DNA of 16,603 nucleotides from Candidatus Firestoneibacteriota bacterium (GTDB lineage: Bacteria; Oederibacteriota; JAAXVQ01; JAUVAV01): contig DAOVYW010000027.1 of assembly GCA_030635415.1 (NCBI GenBank), forward strand, positions 1 through 16,603, given 5' to 3'. Below are positions 6,902 to 13,583 of this stretch, piece by piece. The notes beneath the pieces are model-generated. The model saw only the letters and a program-made list of their open reading frames with translations, was not told where the DNA came from and did no database searches. The position numbers and the translations under genes were made by a program. Each line of letters opens with the position of its first letter. Within the stretch, counting starts at the first letter, position 1.

Positions 6902-7201
6902 TTACGAAAGTACCTCCCGCAACCGCTCCTGCACCTGTTCGGCGGTCAGATTATCCACCCGTATCACTTTCCGCCGTGAAAATTCACCCTTGATAATCTT
7001 TAAGTTCCGGTGGGAAATACCGAGCCAACGGGATAAATATTCGAGACATTCCCGGTTGGCCGCGCCGTTTTCCGGCTTTTTGGCCAATTTCATTTTAAGC
7101 GCGCTTTCCCAGGTACCTAGAATAGCTGTACTTCCGGCCCCGGGTTGAACCTTGACTTCAAAAGTTGCTCCCCGGGATCCAAAAGAAACTTGAAAAGTCA
7201 T
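6902..7201 (-). CDS. DUF167 (YggU-family) protein
   Basis: A 99-residue member of the DUF167/YggU family, small cytosolic alpha/beta proteins of unknown biochemical role. The family signature is clear: KVQPGAGS near residues 17-24, LKMKLAKKPENGAANRECLEYL (residues ~35-56) matching the family's 'lkv.l..pp.dGkAN..l...la' core, then IIKGEFSRRKVIRV near residue 75. It starts three bases after the yggT stop and has no separate ribosome binding site, so it is probably coupled to yggT. The yggS-proC-yggT-DUF167 order is widespread in bacteria, and the conserved linkage is the main hint that these four act or are expressed together. Family assignment is firm; function is not known. Confidence 0.85.
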   Translation of the reverse strand: MTFQVSFGSRGATFEVKVQPGAGSTAILGTWESALKMKLAKKPENGAANRECLEYLSRWLGISHRNLKIIKGEFSRRKVIRVDNLTAEQVQERLREVLS

Positions 7202-7204
7202 TTT

Positions 7205-7510
7205 TTAACCAGCCGGCCGATGCAACATGCCCCAGTAGATCATGGCGCGGAATATGAAAGTTCTCATTAAAATCAGCAGTAAAATTGTGAGCCAAGGCGC
7301 AAAATCCATTTCCCGGTAAACCGTGGGCATGGTGCGCCTTAATAAATCCACCGGCAGCGCAGCGGTTTTAGTCAGCCCGTATTGGACCGGACCGGGAGGT
7401 TTGCCGGCCGTGGTTATCCAGGAAAACAGAATATCAAGTAAAATAAGCATAATCCATAATATGCTCAGAAGGTCCAAAATCCATCCACTGACAATTAGCA
7501 TCCAGGCCAT
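7205..7510 (-). CDS. YggT-family membrane protein
   Basis: A 101-residue integral membrane protein of the YggT family. Two hydrophobic segments are visible, about residues 8-30 (ILDLLSILWIMLILLDILFSW) and about 72-95 (WLTILLLILMRTFIFRAMI). Between them is a short polar stretch with Pro-Val-Asp-Leu-Leu-Arg-Arg-Thr-Met-Pro, matching the family's conserved 'P.l...rr..P' loop. Family members have been linked to osmotic tolerance and, in some bacteria, to cell-envelope or division gene clusters, without a defined activity. It starts 5 bases after proC stops; its ribosome binding site GGAGG lies inside the end of proC, about 10 bases from the ATG. The neighbours yggS and proC support the call. Confidence 0.8.
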   Translation of the reverse strand: MAWMLIVSGWILDLLSILWIMLILLDILFSWITTAGKPPGPVQYGLTKTAALPVDLLRRTMPTVYREMDFAPWLTILLLILMRTFIFRAMIYWGMLHRPAG

Positions 7511-7515
7511 ATTAA

Positions 7516-8343
7516 CTATTCCTCCGGCTTTGAGAGAGTTATTTCCTTCCCTCGGTTCCTGGCGGCTTCTAGAGCTTTAATGAATATCTCCTGATAATCG
7601 GAAGCTGCCAGGTAATCCAGCGCCGCCTCCGTAGTCCCCCCGGGCGAAGTAACCGCAGCTCGTAGTTCGGCTGCCGGCTGACCGGTCTCGTTCAGCATAC
7701 GCGCTGCTCCCATGATAGTCTGGACTGATAAAACCCCGGCTTCCCGGGACGACAGGCCCATTTGCACTCCGGCTTTTATCATCATTTCGCAAAGGTGAAA
7801 AACATAAGCCGGACCGGAACCGGAAAGCGCAGTAACGGCATTCATTAAAGCTTCCTCCACGCGCACTACAATGCCCACTGGCTCGAAAAGCATATGCGTA
7901 AGCAGCGTTTCCGCTTCACCGGCGTATTGCCCCAGGCAAAAGGCCGTAGTCCCGGCCCGTAGCCGGGCCGGCGTATTAGGCATAACCCGGACTACCTTAA
8001 GCCACTGTCCAACAGCCTTTTCCAAACCGGCCGTGGTTAATCCGGCCACCAGGGATATTAATATATTTTTCTCCGGATCCAGCACGGAACGCATCTCGTT
8101 CATTACCGCGTCTGCCTGCTGAGGCTTGACGGCCAATACCAACACCGAACATTTTCGCGCAAGTTCCCGGTTATTCAAGGTGGTTTGAACGCCGTATTTC
8201 TCCGCCATATACGCCAGGCGGATCTCATTGATATCGGAAGCTGTGATTTTTTCAGGTAAGCAGACTGCAGTTTCCTGCAATCCGCGAATAAGCGATTCCG
8301 CCATATTCCCCGACCCCAAAAACCCAATAGTAGGCTGATTCAT
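7516..8343 (-). CDS. proC: Pyrroline-5-carboxylate reductase
   Basis: Catalyses the last step of proline synthesis, NAD(P)H-dependent reduction of 1-pyrroline-5-carboxylate to proline, in the cytosol as an oligomer. At 275 residues it is full length. The N-terminal Rossmann motif is IGFLGSGNMAESLIRGL (5-21); AVKPQ and VRVMPNTPA mark the cofactor and active-site region (about residues 72-76 and 118-126). The C-terminal dimerisation domain carries the ProC signature ALSGSGPAYVF through SPGGTTEAAL. The ATG overlaps the yggS stop by one base (TAATG), with AGGGAG about 6 bases upstream of it. It is the second gene of the yggS-proC-yggT-DUF167 set. Nothing odd was seen; this is one of the firmest calls in the window. 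Confidence 0.95.
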   Translation of the reverse strand: MNQPTIGFLGSGNMAESLIRGLQETAVCLPEKITASDINEIRLAYMAEKYGVQTTLNNRELARKCSVLVLAVKPQQADAVMNEMRSVLDPEKNILISLVAGLTTAGLEKAVGQWLKVVRVMPNTPARLRAGTTAFCLGQYAGEAETLLTHMLFEPVGIVVRVEEALMNAVTALSGSGPAYVFHLCEMMIKAGVQMGLSSREAGVLSVQTIMGAARMLNETGQPAAELRAAVTSPGGTTEAALDYLAASDYQEIFIKALEAARNRGKEITLSKPEE

Positions 8344-9056
8344 TACAAACTCCCTAATCCCGGCGTATGGAAAATCCCTGTACCGATTCTTACCAGATTG
8401 GACCCCTCTTCAATTGCCACCTCAAAATCATGGGTCATACCCAGGGATAGAATATTCCATTGTGAATCATGGATCACGCGGTTACGCAGTCCTTTAAATA
8501 TTCCGGCCAGATCGCGAAAAAACGGGCGGGTCATTTCCGGATCCGGCACATAAGGCGCCATGGCCATTAAACCCCGCACCCGCAGCGCCGGCTTATTGGC
8601 CGCATACCGCACCAAAGCCTCTGTCTCCTCCGGCGAAACCCCAAATTTGCTCTCCTCTTTCCCGATATTAACTTCTATCAGGACATCCATCCGCCGGTCT
8701 AAACGACGGCTCTCGCGATCCAGTAAATCCGCTGTCCGGTTGGAATCAACCGACTGCACCAGGTTAAAAATCAAGACCGCCGACCGGATTTTATTGGATT
8801 GCAAATGCCCCAGCATATGCCAGCGGACCGCCGGTCCTATTTGGGAAAACTTATCCTTGGCTTCCTGGACTTTATTCTCTCCCAGCACTTTAATCCCGGC
8901 CGCCAAGGCAATCCGGACATCCGCTGCCGGCACATTTTTCGTAACGCCCAGCAGAGTAATATCTTTTCCGGACCGTCCGCTCCGTTTGGCAGCCGCGTTT
9001 ATTTTTTTTTTAATAGCGGCAATATTGGCGTGAATTAATTGGCTGCGATTATTCAT
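8343..9056 (-). CDS. yggS: YggS/PROSC-family pyridoxal-phosphate homeostasis protein
   Basis: A cytosolic protein of 237 residues with a single alanine-racemase-like TIM barrel. The family binds pyridoxal 5'-phosphate and buffers PLP and amino/keto-acid pools; no enzymatic reaction is established. Lys40 in LLGVTKNVP is the expected PLP lysine. GENKVQEAKDK (59-69), WHMLGHLQSNK (79-89), a VNIGKEESKFG segment and the C-terminal LGMTHDFEVAIEEGSNLVRIGTGIF phosphate-binding region are all present. A start further upstream is unlikely: the ATG at 9056 gives the normal N-terminus. No ribosome binding site precedes it; a consensus promoter lies so close that the transcript should begin at or within two bases of this ATG (see 9065-9092). 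It heads the yggS-proC-yggT-DUF167 operon. Confidence 0.93.
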   Translation of the reverse strand: MNNRSQLIHANIAAIKKKINAAAKRSGRSGKDITLLGVTKNVPAADVRIALAAGIKVLGENKVQEAKDKFSQIGPAVRWHMLGHLQSNKIRSAVLIFNLVQSVDSNRTADLLDRESRRLDRRMDVLIEVNIGKEESKFGVSPEETEALVRYAANKPALRVRGLMAMAPYVPDPEMTRPFFRDLAGIFKGLRNRVIHDSQWNILSLGMTHDFEVAIEEGSNLVRIGTGIFHTPGLGSL

Positions 9057-9064
9057 TTACTTGC

Positions 9065-9092
9065 ATTATACGGCTTAAAATGATATTGACAA
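9065..9092 (-). promoter_or_regulatory. Strong sigma70-type promoter for yggS operon
   Basis: On the minus strand, TTGTCA (9087-9092; 5 of 6) and TATAAT (9065-9070; 6 of 6) are spaced by 16 bases. The A of the yggS ATG is only 8 bases past the -10 box, so transcription would start at or within two bases of the start codon, and there is no Shine-Dalgarno sequence. This predicts a leaderless or nearly leaderless mRNA. Confidence 0.65.
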
Positions 9093-9118
9093 TAAAAATA
9101 TGATTCCCCAGAATCCAT

Positions 9119-9162
9119 CCCCCCTTAGCCAAAGGGGGAAATTTTAAATTCTATTTAAATTT
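9119..9162. repeat. 34-bp dispersed repeat, copy B, with hairpin arm
   Basis: Bases 9129-9162 are identical to 107-140. In this copy a C-rich left arm is also present: ccccctt (9120-9126) pairs with aaggggg (9132-9138) around a 5-base loop. It begins 5 bases past the pgeF stop codon. It could stabilise or end the pgeF transcript, but the T-rich run lies on the wrong side for a standard minus-strand terminator. Confidence 0.7.
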
Positions 9163-9167
9163 TAGGG

Positions 9168-10007
9168 TTATTTCGGATTTATTTGAACCACACCCAACAT
9201 TCTTCCGGTTCGCCCGTTGTCCCGGCGGTGCGAGAAATACTTCCGGGGATGATTGGCAGTGCAATCCCGGATAATAACGAGTTGGGTTTTTCGTATCCCT
9301 TGACTGATCAATTGGGTCCTGGCAGCTTTCCAGAGGTCAAAACCGGCGCAATTCGGGGAGATCTCTTTCCGGACCGCTTCCGGATAATGCCGGCGCAACC
9401 GGGCCAAAACCTCCCCCTGGACCATAAAAGCCTCCGGTCCGATACCCGGCCCCACAGCAACCCACAACCGCTCAGCGCTAATACCCAATTCTTGTTGAAA
9501 CTTTAAAACCGTTTGGGACAAAATACCACCCATCAATCCGCGCCAACCGGCATGAACCACGCCCACGGCCCGGGCTTGTTCATCCACGAATAATATTGGC
9601 AGACAGTCTGCTATGGCCACGGCCAGAGGAAGACCCCGGGCAGTAGTAATCAGGCCGTCAGTACGCGACCAAGCCAAGTTGGGATGGCACCATCCTTTTC
9701 CGGCATGTTTTCGGTCTACTATTGCTATTCCGGTTCCATGAACTTGCTGCCCCATCACTGGCAAATGAGGCCCCAATTTTGCCGCTTTTACAGCCCCATC
9801 ACGATTTTGCAGCACAGTTTCTAATTCATCTCCAGTCGCCAGTCCCAGATTTAATCCTCGATAGCATCCCCGGCTAATTCCTCCTTTACGCAGAAAAAAA
9901 CGGCCCTGGCAGCCAAAGCGTTCAAAAGCCGGAATTGTCCAGTACCAAATCCGGCTTGTCCCGCAACCATTCGGAGGTGCTGACCTAAGAACCGCATTTC
10001 CTGCCAT
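9168..10007 (-). CDS. pgeF: YfiH/YlmD (LACC1-like) multicopper-family purine nucleoside phosphorylase
   Basis: A cytosolic protein of 279 residues, the usual family length. This family was once annotated as 'polyphenol oxidase' or laccase. Members including LACC1 and bacterial YlmD were later shown to phosphorolyse adenosine and related nucleosides including methylthioadenosine, and YfiH/PgeF was proposed to act as a peptidoglycan-editing factor. The signature residues are in place: His90 (MGQQVHG), Cys135 (ADCLP) and His152 (HAGWRG), which form the metal-binding active site, then GPGIG (186-190) and the C-terminal FSHRRDNGRTGR (258-269). The ATG directly abuts the stop of the upstream kinase gene (TAGATG) with only a weak ribosome binding site, so it is probably coupled. 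Its position beside a kinase rather than with yggS-proC is mildly unusual. It may be functionally related to the PNP gene further left. Confidence 0.9.
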   Translation of the reverse strand: MAGNAVLRSAPPNGCGTSRIWYWTIPAFERFGCQGRFFLRKGGISRGCYRGLNLGLATGDELETVLQNRDGAVKAAKLGPHLPVMGQQVHGTGIAIVDRKHAGKGWCHPNLAWSRTDGLITTARGLPLAVAIADCLPILFVDEQARAVGVVHAGWRGLMGGILSQTVLKFQQELGISAERLWVAVGPGIGPEAFMVQGEVLARLRRHYPEAVRKEISPNCAGFDLWKAARTQLISQGIRKTQLVIIRDCTANHPRKYFSHRRDNGRTGRMLGVVQINPK

Positions 10008-11015
10008 CTATGAGTCCAGAACCAAGGGCTGATTCTGAACATCTTCTAGATTATCATTATGGTTATAATCGGCATCACTTTCCAGGTCCCGGGGCCCGTC
10101 CAGGGGCAAACGGACATAAAACCGGGAGCCTTGACCAACTTGGCTTTCCACCCAAATCCGGCCTTTATGCAGGCGAACAAGTTCTTTTACAATCGCGAGC
10201 CCCAGACCCACCCCGGTGGTTTCCCGGGTTATTGATCCGTTGCTTTGATAAAATTTATTAAAAATCTTTTCCTGATCCTGCCGGGAAATGCCGATTCCGG
10301 TATCGGTCACCACGATTTCTAAAAAAATTCCATCCTGCCGCAGATTAACCGTTATCTTCCCTCCCACGGGAGTGAATTTCAACGCATTGGAAATCAAGTT
10401 ATTAAGCACCTGTTTGACTCTCCCCCGGTCTCCCATCAAGCCGGGCAAATTGGGCGCTAATTCTTTCATGATTTTCAGGTCCCTTTGATCCCCCAGTTCC
10501 CGGAATTCCTCCACACTCTCCCGTATAATACGCACCATATCCACCCGGCTTATCTTCAGTCTCAGATGTCCGGATTCCACACGGGAAAAATCCAGCAGAT
10601 CATTTATCAATTGTATCAAGCGTCCGGTATTTTTTTCCGCCATATCCAGATATTTTTTAAAACGGGCCGGCGGTAATTTATCGCCTTCGTTTTGCAGAAG
10701 ATTTAATGCTCCTCGGATAATGGTAAGCGGAGTCCGCAATTCATGAGAAGTAATTGAGAGAAAATCGGATTTCAGCGCATCTAAATTTTTCATTTGGTCC
10801 AGGGCTTTTTCCAGCTCTTGGGAGCGTTCCGCTATACGGGCTTCCATCTCCCCCATTAATTTATTCTGTTCCCGCAATTCAGCGGCCAATTTCCGGTTGG
10901 TATGCTGTAGCCTTTGGTTTTGTTCCTTCAGCTTCCGCTTGATTCCCGCGGAACCGAAGATTACCCGAAACATCTCACGGATACGTAATATTAATTTAAC
11001 CGGCGCCGTTGGCAA
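10008..11015 (-). CDS. Soluble sensor histidine kinase (coiled coil-HisKA-HATPase)
   Basis: A 335-residue cytoplasmic histidine kinase with no membrane segment and no recognisable sensor domain. Residues ~25-85 look like a long coiled coil. HisKA follows with phospho-acceptor His91 in SHELRTPLT. The ATP-binding domain has an N box (NNLISNALKFTP), G1 (DTGIGI), F box (KFYQ) and G2 (GVGLGLAIVK). A tail of about 25 Asp/Asn-rich residues extends past the catalytic domain. The start is TTG at 11013-11015, supported by AGGAG about 10 bases upstream, which overlaps the ccdA-like stop codon; the first ATG is 14 codons in and has no such site. It lies 12 bases after the ccdA-like gene, with pgeF directly following. 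Input probably comes through the coiled coil or a partner such as the FIST protein (inference). No response regulator is in the window. Confidence 0.9.
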   Translation of the reverse strand: MPTAPVKLILRIREMFRVIFGSAGIKRKLKEQNQRLQHTNRKLAAELREQNKLMGEMEARIAERSQELEKALDQMKNLDALKSDFLSITSHELRTPLTIIRGALNLLQNEGDKLPPARFKKYLDMAEKNTGRLIQLINDLLDFSRVESGHLRLKISRVDMVRIIRESVEEFRELGDQRDLKIMKELAPNLPGLMGDRGRVKQVLNNLISNALKFTPVGGKITVNLRQDGIFLEIVVTDTGIGISRQDQEKIFNKFYQSNGSITRETTGVGLGLAIVKELVRLHKGRIWVESQVGQGSRFYVRLPLDGPRDLESDADYNHNDNLEDVQNQPLVLDS

Positions 11016-11027
11016 GTGCCTCTTCTC

Positions 11028-11744
11028 CTAAACCAATCCTACCGGGAATAAGGCGGCCAGCCGGGACATGCCTCCAACCAGCATCACTCCACCGATGAAA
11101 ATCAGCAAAGCACCCGCGAGTATTTCCACCCAGCGCAGCCATTTTTTAAAATTCTGCATCAATTTCATAAATTGTCCAATGGCCATTGCCGTTAAAAGGA
11201 AAGGGATTCCCAGGCCGGCGGAATAAACCGCCAGTAAAAACATGCCCTGTACCACGGTCTCGCGGGTTCCGGCCAAGACCAGAACCCCCGCCAGCAGTGG
11301 TCCAACACACGGCGTCCAGCCAAAGGCAAAGGCGATGCCTACCACATAAGCGCCGTATATTCTCATAGGACGCACACCCGGGCGAAAACGCCGTTCATAC
11401 ATTAAAAAAGGAATCCGGATTAATCCGGTCATGTGGATCCCCAGAATAATAATAACAAGACCGGCGATTTTTCCTATCCAGGCTGAATTAACTACCAGCC
11501 AGCGGCCGATTAAAGTAGCGGAAACCCCCATCAGGATAAAAACCGTGGAAAAACCCAGAACAAATCCGGCCGCGGCCAGCATAACCCGCATTCTTAAGTC
11601 TTGGTCGATCCCGCCCCGCATCTTCTCCACACCGACTCCGGCTAAAAAGGAAAGATAGGCCGGTACCAGCGGCAGCACACAAGGAGAAATAAATGAAATT
11701 ATCCCCGCGATTAGGGCTCCATATACCGTGGGATCATTACTCAT
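11028..11744 (-). CDS. CcdA-like cytochrome c biogenesis / thiol-disulfide transmembrane transporter
   Basis: An inner-membrane protein of the CcdA/DsbD-beta family, which passes electrons from cytoplasmic thioredoxin across the membrane to extracytoplasmic thiol acceptors used in cytochrome c maturation or oxidative-stress defence. It has 238 residues with six predicted helices, the normal CcdA size. The two helix Cys motifs are present: SFISPCVLPLVPAYLSFL near residues 17-34 and FGWTPCVGPLLAG near residues 139-151, each with the redox Cys beside a Pro. The ATG at 11744 was chosen because GGAGGTGA lies 5 bases upstream; a GTG at 11753 falls inside that site. It overlaps the upstream kinase gene by 8 bases (ATGAGTAA) and is 12 bases before the next kinase. 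No thioredoxin-like partner or cytochrome c gene is nearby, so the electron acceptor is unknown. Confidence 0.9.
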   Translation of the reverse strand: MSNDPTVYGALIAGIISFISPCVLPLVPAYLSFLAGVGVEKMRGGIDQDLRMRVMLAAAGFVLGFSTVFILMGVSATLIGRWLVVNSAWIGKIAGLVIIILGIHMTGLIRIPFLMYERRFRPGVRPMRIYGAYVVGIAFAFGWTPCVGPLLAGVLVLAGTRETVVQGMFLLAVYSAGLGIPFLLTAMAIGQFMKLMQNFKKWLRWVEILAGALLIFIGGVMLVGGMSRLAALFPVGLV

Positions 11745-13578
11745 GCCGGTCACCTCCGCCCGCCGGCTGGTCAGAAGAAGAAACAGCCGGCAGTATTATC
11801 GTAAAACAGCTTCCTTTATCTTTTTCGCTCACCACCCGCATGGAACCACCATGCATTTCCACGATCTGCTTGGCAATGGTTAATCCCAGCCCCACGCCGC
11901 TGATCCTCCGGGTCAGCATGCTCTCGGCCTGATAAAACCGCTCGAAAATCATATCCTGTATTTCTTGGGACATCCCGATCCCGGTATCCGTGACAGTAAT
12001 CACAAACTGTTCCGGCCTGGCTTCATAACGCACAGCAATGGTAATAGTCCCCGCCGCCTCGGAGAATTTGACTGCATTAGTAATCAAATTGGTCAGGACA
12101 CGCTCCATCTGCTCCTGGTCGGCCGGCAAAGGCGGCAGCCCCTCGGGCAGATCCAAAATCAGCTGTTGCTCCTTGGCCTGCAACAGCGGGCCAAGATCCT
12201 CAGTGATTTCCTCCAGGAGTTCGCTTAAGACTATAGGTTCTATGTGTAAGCACAGGGTATTGGACTCAAGTTTTTGCATGGCCAGGAGATCCTCGATCAT
12301 ATGCGCCAGTTTTTGACCATTTTCCATGGCCACTTTTATGTAGCGGCCGAGTTTGCTTCTATCGCCTTTCTTCATCTCTATCTCGGCATAGCGAAGAAAT
12401 CCAATAACAGAAGTCAGCGGCGTCCTTAGTTCGTGGGAAATCGTGGCAATAAAGTCCGTCTTAATACGGTCGACCTCCCGTAGTTTTACCACATCCTCCC
12501 GCACCTGTTCATACAGCCAGGCGTTTTCAATCGCCCATCCCGCTTGCACGCCGATGGCTAAAAGCATCTCCCGTTCCTCCCCCAGGATTTCATGATCCAG
12601 ACTTGAAAAGAGACTCATCACTCCCTGTATCTTCCCTTTAGCCCGCAGGGGCACGGCTACGACCAGGCATTCGCCGGTTTCATTGATTTCCTCAAAATTA
12701 ATCCGTTCTACTTGCAGCGTTTCGTCATCCCTGGCCCTTCCAATGATACTATCTCCCTTTTCCAATCTTTGCATTCTTTCCAAAAGTTTTTCCGGAATAT
12801 TTGCATGGGCCCGGACCGAGATCACATCCCGGGCTTCGAAGGTTGAGATTATGCCCATACTAAAACCGGTCAGTTCCAGCACTAATCGCAATATATTATT
12901 CAAAAGCGTATCCAGTTCCAATGACTGGCTGGCCACGGTGGAAACCTGGTTCCGGATCATCAAGGTCTGGGAAAGAATTTCCAGATCGCAGGTCCTCTGC
13001 CGGACTTTTTCCTCCAATTTTTCATTGGCTTCGCACAAAGCTTTTTCCAGCCGGATCTCCCGGGTTATGGATTTTGACATGGTTATACTTCCAATGGGAC
13101 ATCCTTTTTCCCCTTCCGCCCGTAACAGGGAGACCGAGATCAACAATTCGGAAATCTCGCCGTCACGGCGCCGGATTCTCGTCCGGATATTAAGGTAACT
13201 CCCCTGCACCGGAAGCATTTTAAGCAAATCACGATAACGTGGAGCTTCAAGAAAAAGAAAATCAATCTGCCGGCCCATGACTTCCTCGGATCGATATCCG
13301 GTAAGTTCCTCCGCGCTGCGATTAAAACTGGTAGCCCGCCCATCATTATCCAGCACCCAAATAGCATCCGGGGAATGGGCCAGCAGATTGGTTAAATATT
13401 CGCTGGTGCGGAGGAATTCCTGGCGGGCGCTTTCGAGCTCCCGGTTTTTTTCTTCCAATTTGATATTAGCCTCGGTCAACATGATATCTCGCCGGAGCAA
13501 CATCTTGGTTATATGGTCCAGCTCTTCGTAGGCCTGGTTTAAATTATGCTGTTGTGACAGAAAAGGATTTTTTTTCAT
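11737..13578 (-). CDS. PAS-GAF sensor histidine kinase
   Basis: A cytoplasmic hybrid-sensor (non-REC) histidine kinase of 613 residues from the ATG used here. Domain order: N-terminal coiled coil (~10-57), PAS (~58-172, HSPDAIWVLDNDG and GYRSEEVMGR), coiled coil (~173-205), GAF (~207-355, ending QAGWAIENAWLYEQV), HisKA with His382 in ISHELRTPLTSV, then HATPase with N box NLITNAVKFSE, G1 DTGIGM, F box ERFYQ and G2 GVGLGLTIAK. No membrane helix is seen, so it should sense a cytoplasmic or redox/small-molecule signal; the ligand is not predictable. I chose the ATG at 13578, with an AGGGTGA-like site 5 bases upstream; a GTG at 13587 overlaps the FIST stop. It follows the FIST gene by a few bases and overlaps the ccdA-like gene, so the three are almost certainly cotranscribed. 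Confidence 0.92.
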   Translation of the reverse strand: MKKNPFLSQQHNLNQAYEELDHITKMLLRRDIMLTEANIKLEEKNRELESARQEFLRTSEYLTNLLAHSPDAIWVLDNDGRATSFNRSAEELTGYRSEEVMGRQIDFLFLEAPRYRDLLKMLPVQGSYLNIRTRIRRRDGEISELLISVSLLRAEGEKGCPIGSITMSKSITREIRLEKALCEANEKLEEKVRQRTCDLEILSQTLMIRNQVSTVASQSLELDTLLNNILRLVLELTGFSMGIISTFEARDVISVRAHANIPEKLLERMQRLEKGDSIIGRARDDETLQVERINFEEINETGECLVVAVPLRAKGKIQGVMSLFSSLDHEILGEEREMLLAIGVQAGWAIENAWLYEQVREDVVKLREVDRIKTDFIATISHELRTPLTSVIGFLRYAEIEMKKGDRSKLGRYIKVAMENGQKLAHMIEDLLAMQKLESNTLCLHIEPIVLSELLEEITEDLGPLLQAKEQQLILDLPEGLPPLPADQEQMERVLTNLITNAVKFSEAAGTITIAVRYEARPEQFVITVTDTGIGMSQEIQDMIFERFYQAESMLTRRISGVGLGLTIAKQIVEMHGGSMRVVSEKDKGSCFTIILPAVSSSDQPAGGGDRHE

Positions 13579-13583
13579 TTTTC

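Noticed and set aside
8560..9033. 157-codon plus-strand open frame
   Set aside because: It is antisense to yggS, which has full family motifs and a promoter. The plus-strand product is Ser/Arg/Thr-rich low-complexity with no recognisable domain.
12683..13198. 171-codon plus-strand open frame
   Set aside because: It is antisense to the PAS-GAF part of the histidine kinase. The translation is Ser/Ile/Arg-rich with no domain, as expected for a shadow frame.
10008..13578. Complete two-component system
   Set aside because: Two kinases are present but no receiver domain or response regulator is seen anywhere in the window.
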